Program-made: the position numbers and the translations under genes
Shown: positions 29,466-39,035 of the stretch, in pieces
Layout: the number at the start of each line of letters is the position of its first letter
Numbering within the stretch: the stretch's first letter is position 1
Source of the DNA: Symbiodinium natans
Taxonomy: Eukaryota; Sar; Dinophyceae; Suessiales; Symbiodiniaceae
Direction: 5' to 3'
NCBI GenBank assembly: GCA_905221605.1
Contig: CAJNDS010002357.1
Location: 915,331-979,330 of the forward strand
DNA length: 64,000 nucleotides
The notes under the pieces: model-generated
What the model saw: the letters and a program-made list of their open reading frames with translations, nothing else
Told to the model about the DNA's origin: nothing
The model's database searches: none

Positions 29466-31395
29466 GGATGCCCCAGCCCCCACCCCCCATTTGGAAATAA
29501 ATGAATTATTGAATTAATTGAAATAATTGAATTAATTCAATTAATTCAATTAATTGATTTATTTCCAAAGGGGAGGTGGAATTAATTTAATTAATTGAAT
29601 TAATTCAATTATTTCAATTAATTCAAGTAATTCATTTATTTCCAAATGGGGGGGATTCCCCAGCCCCCACCCCCCCCCTTTGGAAATAAATGAATTAATT
29701 CAATTAATTGAATTAATTGAATTAATTCAATTAATTCAATTAATTCAATTAATTGATTTATTTCCAAAGGGGAGGTGGAATTAATTGAATTAATTGAATG
29801 AATTCAATTTGAATTAATTGAATGAATTCAATTATTTCAATTAATTCAATTAGTTCAATTAATTCATTTATTTCCAAATGGGGGGGATTCCCCAGCCCCC
29901 ACCCCCCCCCCTTTGGAAATAAACGAATTAATTGAATTAATTGAATTAATTGAATTAATTGAATTTCAATTAATTCAATTAATTCATTTATTTCCAAAGG
30001 GGAGGTGGAATTAATTGAATTAATTGAATTAATTCAATTATTTCAATTAATTCAATTAATTCAATTAATTCATTTATTTCCAAAGGGGGGGGAGGGGTGG
30101 GGGCTGGGGAATCCCCCCATTTGGAAATAATTGAATTAATTGAATTAATTGAATTAATTGAATTAATTGAATTAATTGAATCAATTCAATTAATTCAATT
30201 AATTCAATTAATTCCACCCCCCCTTTGGAAATAAATCAATTAATTGAATTAATTGAATTAATTGAATTAATTGAATTAATTCAATTAATTCAATTAATTC
30301 ATTTATTTCCAAAGGGGGGGGGGTGGGGGCTGGGGAATCCCCCCCATTTGGAAATGAATGAACTAATTGAACGAAATTATTTAAACTATCGCGGCTCGAT
30401 TTGGCCAAATTTTGCCGGGCAGCCTGGGGGCAAAATTTGGCCAAATCGGGCTGCTCTTCGTATGCCATGAGAAATGCGCGGCTCGATTTGGCCAAATTTT
30501 GCCCGGAGGCTGCCCGGCAAAATTTGGCCAAATCGAGCCGCGCATTTCTCAGCGCGTACGACGAGCAGCCCGATTTGGCCAAATTTTGCCCGCAGACTTC
30601 CCGGCAAAATTTGGCCAAATCGAGCCGCGATAGTTTAAATAATTTCGGGCCTCCAGAAAGGCGCGGCTCGATTTGGCCAAATTTTGCCGGGCAGCCTCCG
30701 GGCAAAATTTGGCCAAATCGAGCTGGGGGGGTGGGGTCTGGGGAATCCCCCCCATTTGGAAATAAATGAATTAATTGAATTCATTGAATTAATTCAATTA
30801 ATTAAATTAATTCAATTAATTCCACCCCCCCTTTGGAAATAAATGAATTAATTGAATTAATTGAATTAATTGAATTAATTGAATTAATTGAATTAATTCA
30901 ATTAGTAATTCAATTAATTCAATTAATTCAATTAATTCAATTAATTCAATTAATTCAATTCAATTCATTTATTTCCAAAGGGGGGGGAGGGGTGGGGGCT
31001 GGGGAATCCCCCCCATTTGGAAATAAATGAATTAATTGAATTAATTGAATTAATCGAAATAATTCAACTAATTCAATTAATTCAATTAATTCATTTATTT
31101 CCAAAGGGGAGGTGGAATTAATTGAATTAATTGAATTAATTCCAATTAATTCAATTAATTCAATTAATTCAATTATTTCAATTAATTCAATTAATTCAAT
31201 TAATTCAATTAATTCAATTAATTCATTTATTTCCAAAGGGGGGGGTTCAATTAATTCAATTAATTCAATTAATTCAACTAATTCAATTAATTCCACCCCC
31301 CCTTTGGAAATAAATGAATTAATTGAATTAATTCATTAAATTCATTAAATTCCAGGGGGAAAGTGGAAATTAAGGAATTTAATGAATTAAATTCT
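29466..31395. repeat. AATTGAATT / AATTCAATT palindromic array
   Basis: Modules of ttggaaataaatgaattaat, a run of AATTG units, a switch to AATTC units, and attcatttatttccaaa, separated by C- or G-runs (cccccc, ggggaggtgg). Each module is a long inverted repeat able to fold back on itself. About ten modules. ORFs of the type ELIELIELIQLIQ are artefacts. Confidence 0.9.
30373..30646. repeat. 274-bp nested palindrome
   Basis: Arms starting gaaattatttaaactatcgc and ending with its complement at 30646; centre near 30509. Inside are several copies of CTCGATTTGGCCAAATTTTG and its inverse, itself palindromic at TTTGGCCAAA. A further half-copy lies at 30661-30722. Both strands encode nearly the same peptide (LDLAKFCP...RQNLAKSSRA) because of the symmetry; not a gene. 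Confidence 0.85.
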
Positions 31396-31753
31396 GTCTG
31401 TGCAACCCTACAGGACCTAAAATAGGGTCTATTTGGAACATGGCTCTTGTGAATAAGTATACGTTTTGGGGCCTGTTTTCCTCTTGTAAATACGATTCCC
31501 AGCTTCCAAATAGACCCTATTTAAGCTGCACACCCCCCCCCCCAAAAAAAAAAATCCTTCAAAAACCTGGAAAACAAAAACCTAGCCAAAATCCTGCCAA
31601 CAAAAAAGCAGCCCAGAAAACACGAGGCACCCTACAAAACCTAAAGACACCCTTTAGCAACCCAAAAAAACCCTTTTAACCCTAAACCCTAAACCCTAAA
31701 CCCTAAACCCTAAACCCTAAACAACAAAAACAAAAAAAACGAGGTCCCAGCAC

Positions 31754-31816
31754 CGAGGAGGGCGGATGCTGGCCCAGGCGGCCAAGCGAGCGGAGCGCGC
31801 GCAGGGCGGGCCAGGC
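31754..31816 (-). CDS. Putative 63-bp exon
   Basis: Twenty-one codons in phase, AWPALRALRSLGRLGQHPPS then S, between acceptor CTCAACCCCAG and donor GTGCTGG. The plus strand also reads well (HRGGRMLAQAAKRAERAQGG), so strand rests on neighbours. Confidence 0.4.
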
Positions 31817-32193
31817 CTGGGGTTGAGCGGGATTTGAGGGTTTTGAGGGTTTAGGGTTTAGGGATTGGAGAGTTTTAGGGTTTGGAAGGGAGGGTTTAGG
31901 ATTTGGGGTCTTGAGGGTTTTGAGGGTTTTGAGGGTTTTGAGGGTTTGGAGGGTTTTGGGTTTTGAGAGTTTGGGGTTTCGGGGTTTCGGGGCTTGGGGT
32001 GTAGGAATTGAGGTTTTGGAATGAAGGTTCGGGGAGTAGGGTTCGTATGCCCCCTAAACCCTAAACCCTAAACCCTCAACCCTAAACCCTTAACCCTAAA
32101 CCCTAACCACAAATGGGCCCCAAAGCCTGAACCCCAAACTCAAAGCCAGAAGTATGGAAGTGGGCGGTTTAGGGTTTAGGGTTTAGGCAGGGC

Positions 32194-32232
32194 TGAGCTC
32201 CAGGCGTCCTCTGTGCCGGCAGGCTTTTGGCC
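32194..32232 (-). CDS. Putative 39-bp exon
   Basis: Acceptor CCTGTCGCAG, frame GQKPAGTEDAWSS, GC donor. Short. Confidence 0.35.
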
Positions 32233-32239
32233 CTGCGAC

Positions 32240-32420
32240 AGGGGCTTAGGGTTTTAGGGTTTTAGGGTTTTAGGGGTTTAGGGGTTTAGGGGTTTAGGGG
32301 TTTAGGGTGTTAGGGTTTTAGGCGTTTAGGGGGTTAGGGTTTAGGGGTTTTAGGGTTTTAGGGTTTTAGGGTTTTAGGGTTTTAGGGTTTTAGGGTTCTA
32401 GGGTTTTAGGGTTTGGGGTT
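32240..32420. repeat. TTTTAGGG / TTTAGGGG octamer array
   Basis: Runs of TTTTAGGG flanking a run of TTTAGGGG: two different octamer variants homogenised side by side. Confidence 0.85.
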
Positions 32421-32632
32421 TAGGGGGGTGCCAAGGGTTTGGGGTTTCGGGGGGCGGGGGGGTGGGGGGGCAGAAGGTTTAAGTTTCGGGCTTCGGGCAA
32501 TAGGGTTTCGGGGTTTGAGTTTAGGGCGTCGGGGTCTAGGGTTTCAGGGCTTTAGGGCGTACGTTTCGGGTTTCATGGTGCTAGGGTTTCTACACATCCA
32601 ATTTCCTAAGGGAACTAGAAGTTAATCATTGT

Positions 32633-32811
32633 CATTGTTTGGCCTCAACCGCGAGCCTCTGCCAGCTCTGCAAGCACCGTTCGCCCGGAGAGTTTTTCAC
32701 ACCACTTGCCCTGGTCCTCAACTCAAACAACGAGAGGCAGCCTAGGCTGCATCGCTCAGAGTTGCCTCGTTTGGCAAACCTGAGCTTAAAGACTTCAAAC
32801 ACTTCGTTTGT
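32633..32811 (-). repeat. Split direct repeat B2 (element 3' end)
   Basis: 179 bp identical to 32893-33071 at an offset of 260 bp, beginning cattgtttggcctcaaccgc. It forms the outer 3' terminus of the retrotransposon. Confidence 0.85.
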
Positions 32812-32830
32812 GGTGGCGGGGAGGAGGCGG

Positions 32831-32898
32831 CCGAAAAGAAGCTACGAACCGGGCGAACTGAGGACTCTCTCATTCACTCAAACAATCAAGACCATTGT
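32831..32898 (-). repeat. Split direct repeat A2 (internal)
   Basis: 68 bp identical to 39603-39670 (ccgaaaagaagctacgaacc and onward to accattgt). Its last six bases, CATTGT, overlap the start of B1, marking the recombination junction expected in a circular intermediate. Confidence 0.85.
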
Positions 32899-33071
32899 TT
32901 GGCCTCAACCGCGAGCCTCTGCCAGCTCTGCAAGCACCGTTCGCCCGGAGAGTTTTTCACACCACTTGCCCTGGTCCTCAACTCAAACAACGAGAGGCAG
33001 CCTAGGCTGCATCGCTCAGAGTTGCCTCGTTTGGCAAACCTGAGCTTAAAGACTTCAAACACTTCGTTTGT
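32893..33071 (-). repeat. Split direct repeat B1
   Basis: 179 bp copy of 32633-32811. Short ORFs in the two copies encode the same 50-residue peptide simply because the DNA is duplicated. Confidence 0.85.
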
Positions 33072-33085
33072 TCCCGCTCTGACCT

Positions 33086-34117
33086 TCACGGGGGGGCGGG
33101 TGGGCAAGCAGTCGGCACTCCCGCCAAGGGTCGACATGCATCAAGAATTTGCAAAAAGAAAGAGCCTAAAACCACAACCCTTTGCCGGACTTTAGGGGTA
33201 AAGCGAATCAGAACCGCAGCTGCGCCCAATTCCTGCACAAAGATTTCCAACATGCGAAATGACCGCCAGCGCCCTCGCCATTGTACTCTCGTGAGATTCT
33301 CGTCCCACAATCGAAAGAGGAAGGTGGCACCCCCAGGTCTCAAAGAAGACGGCAAAAAGAAACGTGCTCCCAGCACCTCCAGCTGCAGCAGCTCAAAGCG
33401 TCGCCTGAATGCCGCCCAGGAACCTGACCAGAGCCGCCTCCACAGCGGCATCTGACCCACCAGCGAGTCCACCCAGGCTGCCACTCCCGGCTCGTCCACT
33501 CGAACGTGCTGACTGCGAGCGCCCCGGTGACGAGTCTTCGGAGAACCCACCCGAATGAACAGCACATCCCTTTCGAAGTGGTCGGAGGGGAGCGATACGT
33601 CCTGACGTCGCAGCCCAATGGCTTCGGATGGTCTCAACAAACCAAAAAAGCCAAGCACCAAGAGGACCGCAACTCTGGGCCAGCTCCAAGCCAACGCAGT
33701 AGTTGCAAGAGCACGTAGCACTTGTACGGGAAGAGGCGGATGGTGTTCTGATGGCTCCAAGCCCTCCCATGTGCGAACCAGACTCCAAGCACTGGCAAGC
33801 GAGGATTTCAGCCAGCCATACTTTTGGCCCACTGCGTTCAAGGTCTCCGCAGCATCCCGCCTGCTGTGCTTGTTCACGAACAAGTCGATCATATACTCCT
33901 CGAGCCACTCTGACAAAACAGCGATGTGGTGCCGAGCCATGTCCTCCAACGTCTCCCCCGGGCCTTTGGTAAGCAGCCACGTCTCCAATCGCTGCAGTAA
34001 GTCCAATCGGATCTGACGCGTGCGCTCCGTGATGCGCCCGCGCTCCAACAGGGTCCGATCGCGAGTCACCGTGCGGCGCTTGGTCATCAGACGAAGCTCG
34101 CAGGAGGGCGGCCCCAA
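33086..34117 (-). CDS. Tyrosine recombinase of the retrotransposon, probably inactive
   Basis: 343 codons from a TTG directly after a TGA; no ATG start. It probably continued from the RT frame, since CFLIG at the end of that frame joins smoothly to GPPSCELRLMTKRR here. Recombinase features: LLRPSEAIGLRRQDV around residue 162 (first Arg), SPKTRHRG near 192-199, SLRPGGAT at 258-265 (second Arg), and GRWRS at 282-286. In tyrosine recombinases the nucleophilic Tyr follows about ten residues after this; here the motif reads LEIFVQEL with Phe293 (codon TTT, 33239-33241) at that place. The HxxR His is Ser. Domain order and split repeats support the family call; loss of the nucleophile is an inference from the pattern. 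Confidence 0.75.
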   Translation of the reverse strand: MGPPSCELRLMTKRRTVTRDRTLLERGRITERTRQIRLDLLQRLETWLLTKGPGETLEDMARHHIAVLSEWLEEYMIDLFVNKHSRRDAAETLNAVGQKYGWLKSSLASAWSLVRTWEGLEPSEHHPPLPVQVLRALATTALAWSWPRVAVLLVLGFFGLLRPSEAIGLRRQDVSLPSDHFERDVLFIRVGSPKTRHRGARSQHVRVDEPGVAAWVDSLVGQMPLWRRLWSGSWAAFRRRFELLQLEVLGARFFLPSSLRPGGATFLFRLWDENLTRVQWRGRWRSFRMLEIFVQELGAAAVLIRFTPKVRQRVVVLGSFFLQILDACRPLAGVPTACPPAPP

Positions 34118-37100
34118 TCAGAAAACACCAGCGGTTATACGCACGTGGCAGTCCTTCCAACCCGTCAAGGATGTCACCAACCCCGTGGGCATTGGCTCTG
34201 AGCGCCCACCACCATGATGGACAGGGAATCCTAGGCTGGAGGACTCGTGAGCCTCGACTTGGCGCGTCCGCGCGAATGGACCAAGTGGGCAAGTGTAAGC
34301 CGGCAATGTACAAGTTCTTAGCAAGCACATACGGGGCCTCGGACCGCATGATGGCATTGAGGCTTTCAGAGGGACTGCGGCCTTTGCCCAAAGCCCCCAA
34401 ATTCACCCTGCTATCCTGAGCGATCACAACCCTTCTATCTCGCGGAAGTCGTTGAACCAAGGATCTACGGGCTTTGGCTTCTTGAAGATTGATGTGCTGA
34501 ACAGTTTTAAACTTGTACTGCATGAAAGTATGCCATTGCAGGGACTCCGAAAGTTGCACAGCCCATAAGGAGGAACTTTGTTTGCGGCGGCCTTTAAGGA
34601 GACGGGTTTTCCGGGCCTCATCGAAGTCTTCTCCTACCCAACCTAACTCCTCAAAGGCCTTGGAATCCTGCACCACTAACGTCGAAAGCGAACTCCTGAC
34701 CCCCCAACTCGAATCCCAAACCCCTTGAACCAAAGAAGCAACCCTGTTGCAAAAACGAGGGCAGTACTCCCCTGCTTTAGTAGTGAAACGGCCGTTGCGG
34801 GTATCATGTCTGCTTTTGTGATGGCACCTCAAGCCCAGCTCTTTGAGCACCAGAACGTTACTCAACAAGCGCGTGGTCTTAGTATAGCTAGCGCCAAACC
34901 GACACCAATCAAACACAACCTCAAAGGCACCTCTACTCAAAAGGAACGTCCAAGGTTCCAGGAGTCGCATAACCCCGAAAGCCCGTTGCTCACCCACAAA
35001 TCCTTGGCCCGCCTCAACCTGACCCAGAGCAAGCATGAAAGACTGGGCAGCATGTAAGTTGCCTATCTGAGTAGCCCTGTCCAGCAACTGGAAACCCCAC
35101 GGTTGAGTCGAACTACGGAGCTTGGGGGCGCGGGCTAACGAGAACGTGGTACGCGGCGGGGCCCACCAAAGGAACCTGATCTTCCCCCCCCGAACTAAGC
35201 CAAGAATACCCCAAAACAAATCCTGCTCCAACAAATCCCATCCCTGTTTTAAGTCTAAAGGAGGTAAGACCCTGAACCCACGACGAGCCCAAGCCCTACT
35301 CATGTTTCCTTTCCCTGCGTAGACCTCCAGGAAGTCAAACGGGGCATCTGCAAGCGGAGTTGGCACAGGGAAGTGACTACCACCTCCACGAAGCGCCCTC
35401 CGTAGAAACCCCTCAACTAGAGCGGTCACAGCAGAGTGAGGAGTCTCTCCATCCTCTTCAGGGTCCCAGCTTTCTGGCTCAGACGCATGCAACATTGATT
35501 CCACGGCCTCCTCGCCCCAGCCACTCCCTATGAGAGACGCTGAAAGCTTGGAAAGCAGTGGCATCCTGTACCCCAACTTGTCCCCTCTACGCCAAAACTC
35601 TCTAGAAGCAACCCGGCCCACTTTAGTCCTACAAACCCCAGCCCCAGAAGGCGAAGCATCAACGCAGTACAGAAAATCATCGGGAATAGCTCTTAGATCC
35701 GTCAAGCACAGGGGGGCCAAGCAGGCCAAAAGACTTAATTCATGTCGGGCCTCACGTGTCAAACGGAACGGCTCATCGGCTCGCCCCGGCCCTTGCTGAT
35801 GGTACATCGCATACATGAAGCTAAACATAGGCCTACGGAACTGAGCACTGAAGCTCCATAGCCCGCAAAGTCCCTCCAGGACTTGCTGGTCCACCGGCCC
35901 CGGCGCCGCTGCTCTGGCTGTCAGCGTTGCCAATGCCAGTAGTCTACTTCGAACGGGCCCCACCAAGCCGCGGAGCCCCTCAATTTCAATGCCCCACACC
36001 TTCGCGTTGAGCACCCTTCTTTGCCTCTTCTTGGGATGCGATTCCAGGTTGGCCTCTGCGTACGCCTGCTCCGCGGACGCAAAAGCTTCCTCGTCCCTGC
36101 CCGCCTGGTCCAAAGTTGCCCGCAACGAGCTTCTTCGTTCCAACAGCTGAATGCCTAGGTGGTCGTCGATCATGATTCCCTCGTAGAACTTGCTAGGGGG
36201 GTCCGGCAAAGGGTTTCTATACCGCAACACCTCACCTTCAACCAAACCACCATAGGCTTTAAGTAAGTTGGTATGAGATTCTTGTGCGATGTCGACCGCA
36301 GCATGGTCGCCCATTCCTAGGCCCCGGAAACAGCAAGCGACTCTCGACATTACATGCAGGCGGCCCTCTCGGATCGCATCTTTAAACGCCCCAAGGTGGG
36401 CAACTTCAGAAGCACGAAAGCTCGGCCCTACGGGGGAGCTCTTGGCCCGTTCGGTGCTCGCACTATAAGCATGGTAAAAGTCCTTGACATCGTCAACCGA
36501 ACAAACACACACGTACTTATCTTCAAGAGGAAGCTGACAAAGGAGCACCCCATGTGGCAGGTCTTTTGAAGCCCCTACCAAGTGTCTCTCCCGCATGTTT
36601 CGACGCTTACGATGCAAAATCTGCCTATCCCGATCAACATCCTTGGCAACGGCGAAAATTTCACACCTGTCTAGGGGAGACACTTCTTTTTCATGGCATA
36701 TGTACAACCTTCCCAACTTATCCCACCTTTCAAATACTTTGAGCAACTCCTGACGTGACGCAGTGCCTCGGACCCGAATGGGCGGCGGCATCTCCTCTTC
36801 GGCTTTCAGAAAATCTCCAGGACTCTCGTAAACATGGCGGAAAGTTGGGGAAAGGTAAGGCGTCGGATCGAAGTTCTGCACATGTTCAGGCAGACTGAGG
36901 CGAGAGGACACCACTGGCAAAGCTTGAGTAGCAGTAAAAGCCCTCTCCCGTCTAACCCCATCAAACCTACGACCCGACCCAGCATAAGGAACATGTCCCA
37001 ATTCTCCTAATTGCTCTCGCAACTGGTTCAGTCGACCAGCAGTCGCGGGCAGACGCAGTCCGCTTCCAGGAGTATCACTCGCCAGGCGGACCACTGACAC

Positions 37101-37295
37101 AGCAAGAGTTCTCAAAAAGCTACACATCTTGGCTTGTCCAGGATTAAGCGAGAACTCTCTTCTCCCTCGCAGAGGCGCAACATCAGTTCCCAGGGCTTCG
37201 TGACTCAAGGCACAAACCATTAGGTTAACCCAAAGCTCAACCGCCCTACGAACTTTCCAACGCTTTCTTTGTCTGCGGGCCTTGAGGCTTCTCAA
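34118..37295 (-). CDS. Retrotransposon RT / RNase H with inserted C5-methyltransferase-like domain
   Basis: Open for about 1060 meaningful codons; beyond 34118 the same frame (to 33393) is only the shadow of the recombinase gene. RT motifs: SVDDVKDFYHAY (266-277, catalytic Asp), GLGMGDHAAVDIAQESH (325-341), IMIDDHLG (374-381, the xDD box). RNase H appears split: VDASPSGAG (545-553) supplies the first Asp, while the Glu (INLQEA, E939), third Asp (AQDSRVNLGA, D961) and last Asp (IRADAPSRG, D1010) come about 400 residues later. Between them lies FDFLEVYAGKGNMSRA (653-668, SAM-binding motif I-like) and WAPPRTTFSLAR (711-722), matching the motif IV PPCxxFS of cytosine-5 methyltransferases but with Arg715 (CGT) for the catalytic Cys. 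No ATG at the start; an upstream in-frame TAA separates it from gag. Confidence 0.8.
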
Positions 37296-37517
37296 CGTCC
37301 CAGGGGTAAGGAGGAGGACAGGGGAAAAGTTCGGTTAACTTTTCCGGGGCTTTCGAGGACCCTTTCTTTGGGGAAAAAGTACTCCTTAAATACTTGGCAA
37401 GTGGCAGATCCAAAAGTTTGAGGGACTCGCACATCTCAAAGACGCCATCCAGGGGGCTTGGCGGACAACCTCTCCCAGACTCGTTCTTGACCTGATAGCG
37501 GAGAAAGCGATGCTCCC

Positions 37518-39035
37518 TCAGGCGCCGGTCTCCTTTCCGCCCGCGTCCTTGCCCTCGCCTTTGCCCTTCGGCTTGCCGAGTGCAGCGCGCTTCTTGACCA
37601 GCCATTCTTCTTCCTTCAGCTCGTTGATGAGAGCGGCCACCCATGTGCTTTCGGCTAGCCGCGTGTAGACGTACTGCTTCCTGAGAGCGCTCACGTCCTG
37701 AGTAGCCCAGTGACCCCATGGAGGCTCTTCCATTCCTGTCAGCCTGCCGGCCACCACCCAAGACTCGTCGATCAGGAACTGCTCCAGCGCAGCCTCCATT
37801 CGAAGAACTTGCAGTCGAGCTTGCTTCGGCTTGTTCTCCAGCAGAAGGCGGTGGACCTGAGCAAAGCCCTGGAGGCAGTAGCCAGCTGTTCGTGACTTCC
37901 CTACCGGAACAGACTTTGCGTAGAGGAGCGGGATGTTGGGCGTCATCTCGGTCGCCTCCACAGCTTTGAGCATTCTCTGCTCCATCCGTTCCTGATAGGC
38001 TTCCGGATGGTTCCGCATCGCGCCCCAAAGGCGTTCCACCGCAGCTATGCCCCGGCCGCCTTTTGAACTCGCGCTCCAACTTGAAGCCTCTTCGCCGCTG
38101 CTTTCGCTCTCCTCCCAAGACTCTAGGCCCGGAAGTTTCTTGGCCTTCTTCTTGGTTTTGCCGGACCGATCTTCCAGCAGGCGAACTAGCGCCAGCTTCA
38201 TCATCTCGTCGACTGAAGGGGCTTCGGAACCATGTTGAGCCATCCGGTCCACGTCCACTGCAGTCTCCCCTCCTCGCTCGGGTTCGTCGAGCGTTCGCCG
38301 GGGCGGCCGCTTCACATGCGTTCTGGCTTGGGCCAAGATGGATTCCACGTTGGGCTCTCCTGAGCTGGCGCTCCTTTGCCCGAAGCCGTCTAATGGCGCC
38401 CTGGACTGCAATTCCCGGGCTGCCGGCTGCTTTGTCTCCAACTTCCGCACTGCGGCTTCGATGCCCACAAACCTCTGGTCCAGCGAGTCCTTCAAGTCCT
38501 GGAGGTGCTGCAGCACGGCGTCGTTGGATGTCGGCGCCGCGACCTCGGCCACTGGTTCCTCGGCAGCAGTCCAGTACTCCTCGAGTCTCAAGTCGCCGCC
38601 GTCCAGCCAGCTTTCCACCAAGATGTTCAGCTCGCTCAGATTCGGGAGAGAGGAAACATCCTCTGCGAACCCCACAATGGCTCGACGGGATCGGGGAGTT
38701 CTTTTCTCCAGTTGTCGATGGATGCCCATGCCAAACTCCACCATCTGCACCTCCAGCAGCTCGCCATCGACGGCTGTCTCGTGGACCCCCACCGTCACCA
38801 CTTGGCTCGGCCCCACCAGGCCATCTCCACCAGCGTCCTCCGCCTCCTCGAGGATCTCGGCGCTGAGGGTCTTGCTGGGCAGGGCCAGGATGATTCCAAC
38901 AGAGCACGTTCGCAAAGGAATCGCCAGGTACCAGCGACTGCCAGCCCCGGCTGGCCATTTGAGACAGAGCAGGTCCACCCCATCCTCGGCGTTCACCACC
39001 TTCAGGTTCAGAACTCCACGTTCGGAAAGCGGCAT
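37518..39035 (-). CDS. Gag-like protein of the retrotransposon
   Basis: First ATG at 39035 (the open frame extends a few codons upstream). About 505 residues: N-terminal beta-rich part beginning MPLSERGVLNLKVVNAEDGV, a charged middle with coiled-coil-like LKDSLDQRFVGIEAAVRKLE, an acidic/Ser linker, a helical domain (GIAAVERLWGAMRNHPEAYQ), and a basic Gly/Lys tail GKPKGKGEGKDAGGKETGA suited to nucleic-acid binding. No CCHC knuckle. Its position 5' of RT fits Gag. After the TGA at 37518 the next 80 codons that look coding (NESGRGCPPSPLDGVFEMCE, then KYLRSTFSPKKG) lie in another frame to 37250, then RT resumes in the original frame, so expression would need frameshifting, splicing or the copy is damaged. 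A 740-codon frame overlapping it is a shadow apart from that stretch. Confidence 0.65.
   Translation of the reverse strand: MPLSERGVLNLKVVNAEDGVDLLCLKWPAGAGSRWYLAIPLRTCSVGIILALPSKTLSAEILEEAEDAGGDGLVGPSQVVTVGVHETAVDGELLEVQMVEFGMGIHRQLEKRTPRSRRAIVGFAEDVSSLPNLSELNILVESWLDGGDLRLEEYWTAAEEPVAEVAAPTSNDAVLQHLQDLKDSLDQRFVGIEAAVRKLETKQPAARELQSRAPLDGFGQRSASSGEPNVESILAQARTHVKRPPRRTLDEPERGGETAVDVDRMAQHGSEAPSVDEMMKLALVRLLEDRSGKTKKKAKKLPGLESWEESESSGEEASSWSASSKGGRGIAAVERLWGAMRNHPEAYQERMEQRMLKAVEATEMTPNIPLLYAKSVPVGKSRTAGYCLQGFAQVHRLLLENKPKQARLQVLRMEAALEQFLIDESWVVAGRLTGMEEPPWGHWATQDVSALRKQYVYTRLAESTWVAALINELKEEEWLVKKRAALGKPKGKGEGKDAGGKETGA

Larger units (their letters stand above)
26942..31526. mobile_element. 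4.6-kb element bounded by 30-bp inverted repeats
   Basis: Positions 26942-26971 (gcttaaatagggtctatttg then gaagctggga) are the exact reverse complement of 31497-31526. A C-run lies outside both ends in the same orientation (acaac plus 16 C; cacac plus 11 C), as if the element sits in, or duplicated, a poly-C target. The right end also holds a partial extra copy of the inverted repeat at 31417. The interior is entirely tandem repeats and palindromes with no transposase, so any mobility would be non-autonomous. The element interpretation is inference from the termini. Confidence 0.6.

Noticed and set aside
30208-30769. ORFs with repeated LAKFC and QNLAKSSR on both strands
   Set aside because: Consequence of the nested palindrome; the same peptide appears on both strands.
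29758-31339. ORFs reading ELIELIELIQLIQ
   Set aside because: Translation of AATTG/AATTC pentamer arrays; present on both strands.
33393-34117. C-terminal 240 residues of the 1300-codon RT frame
   Set aside because: Out-of-frame reading of the tyrosine recombinase gene; composition changes to Ala/Gly/Ser/His-rich at the junction.
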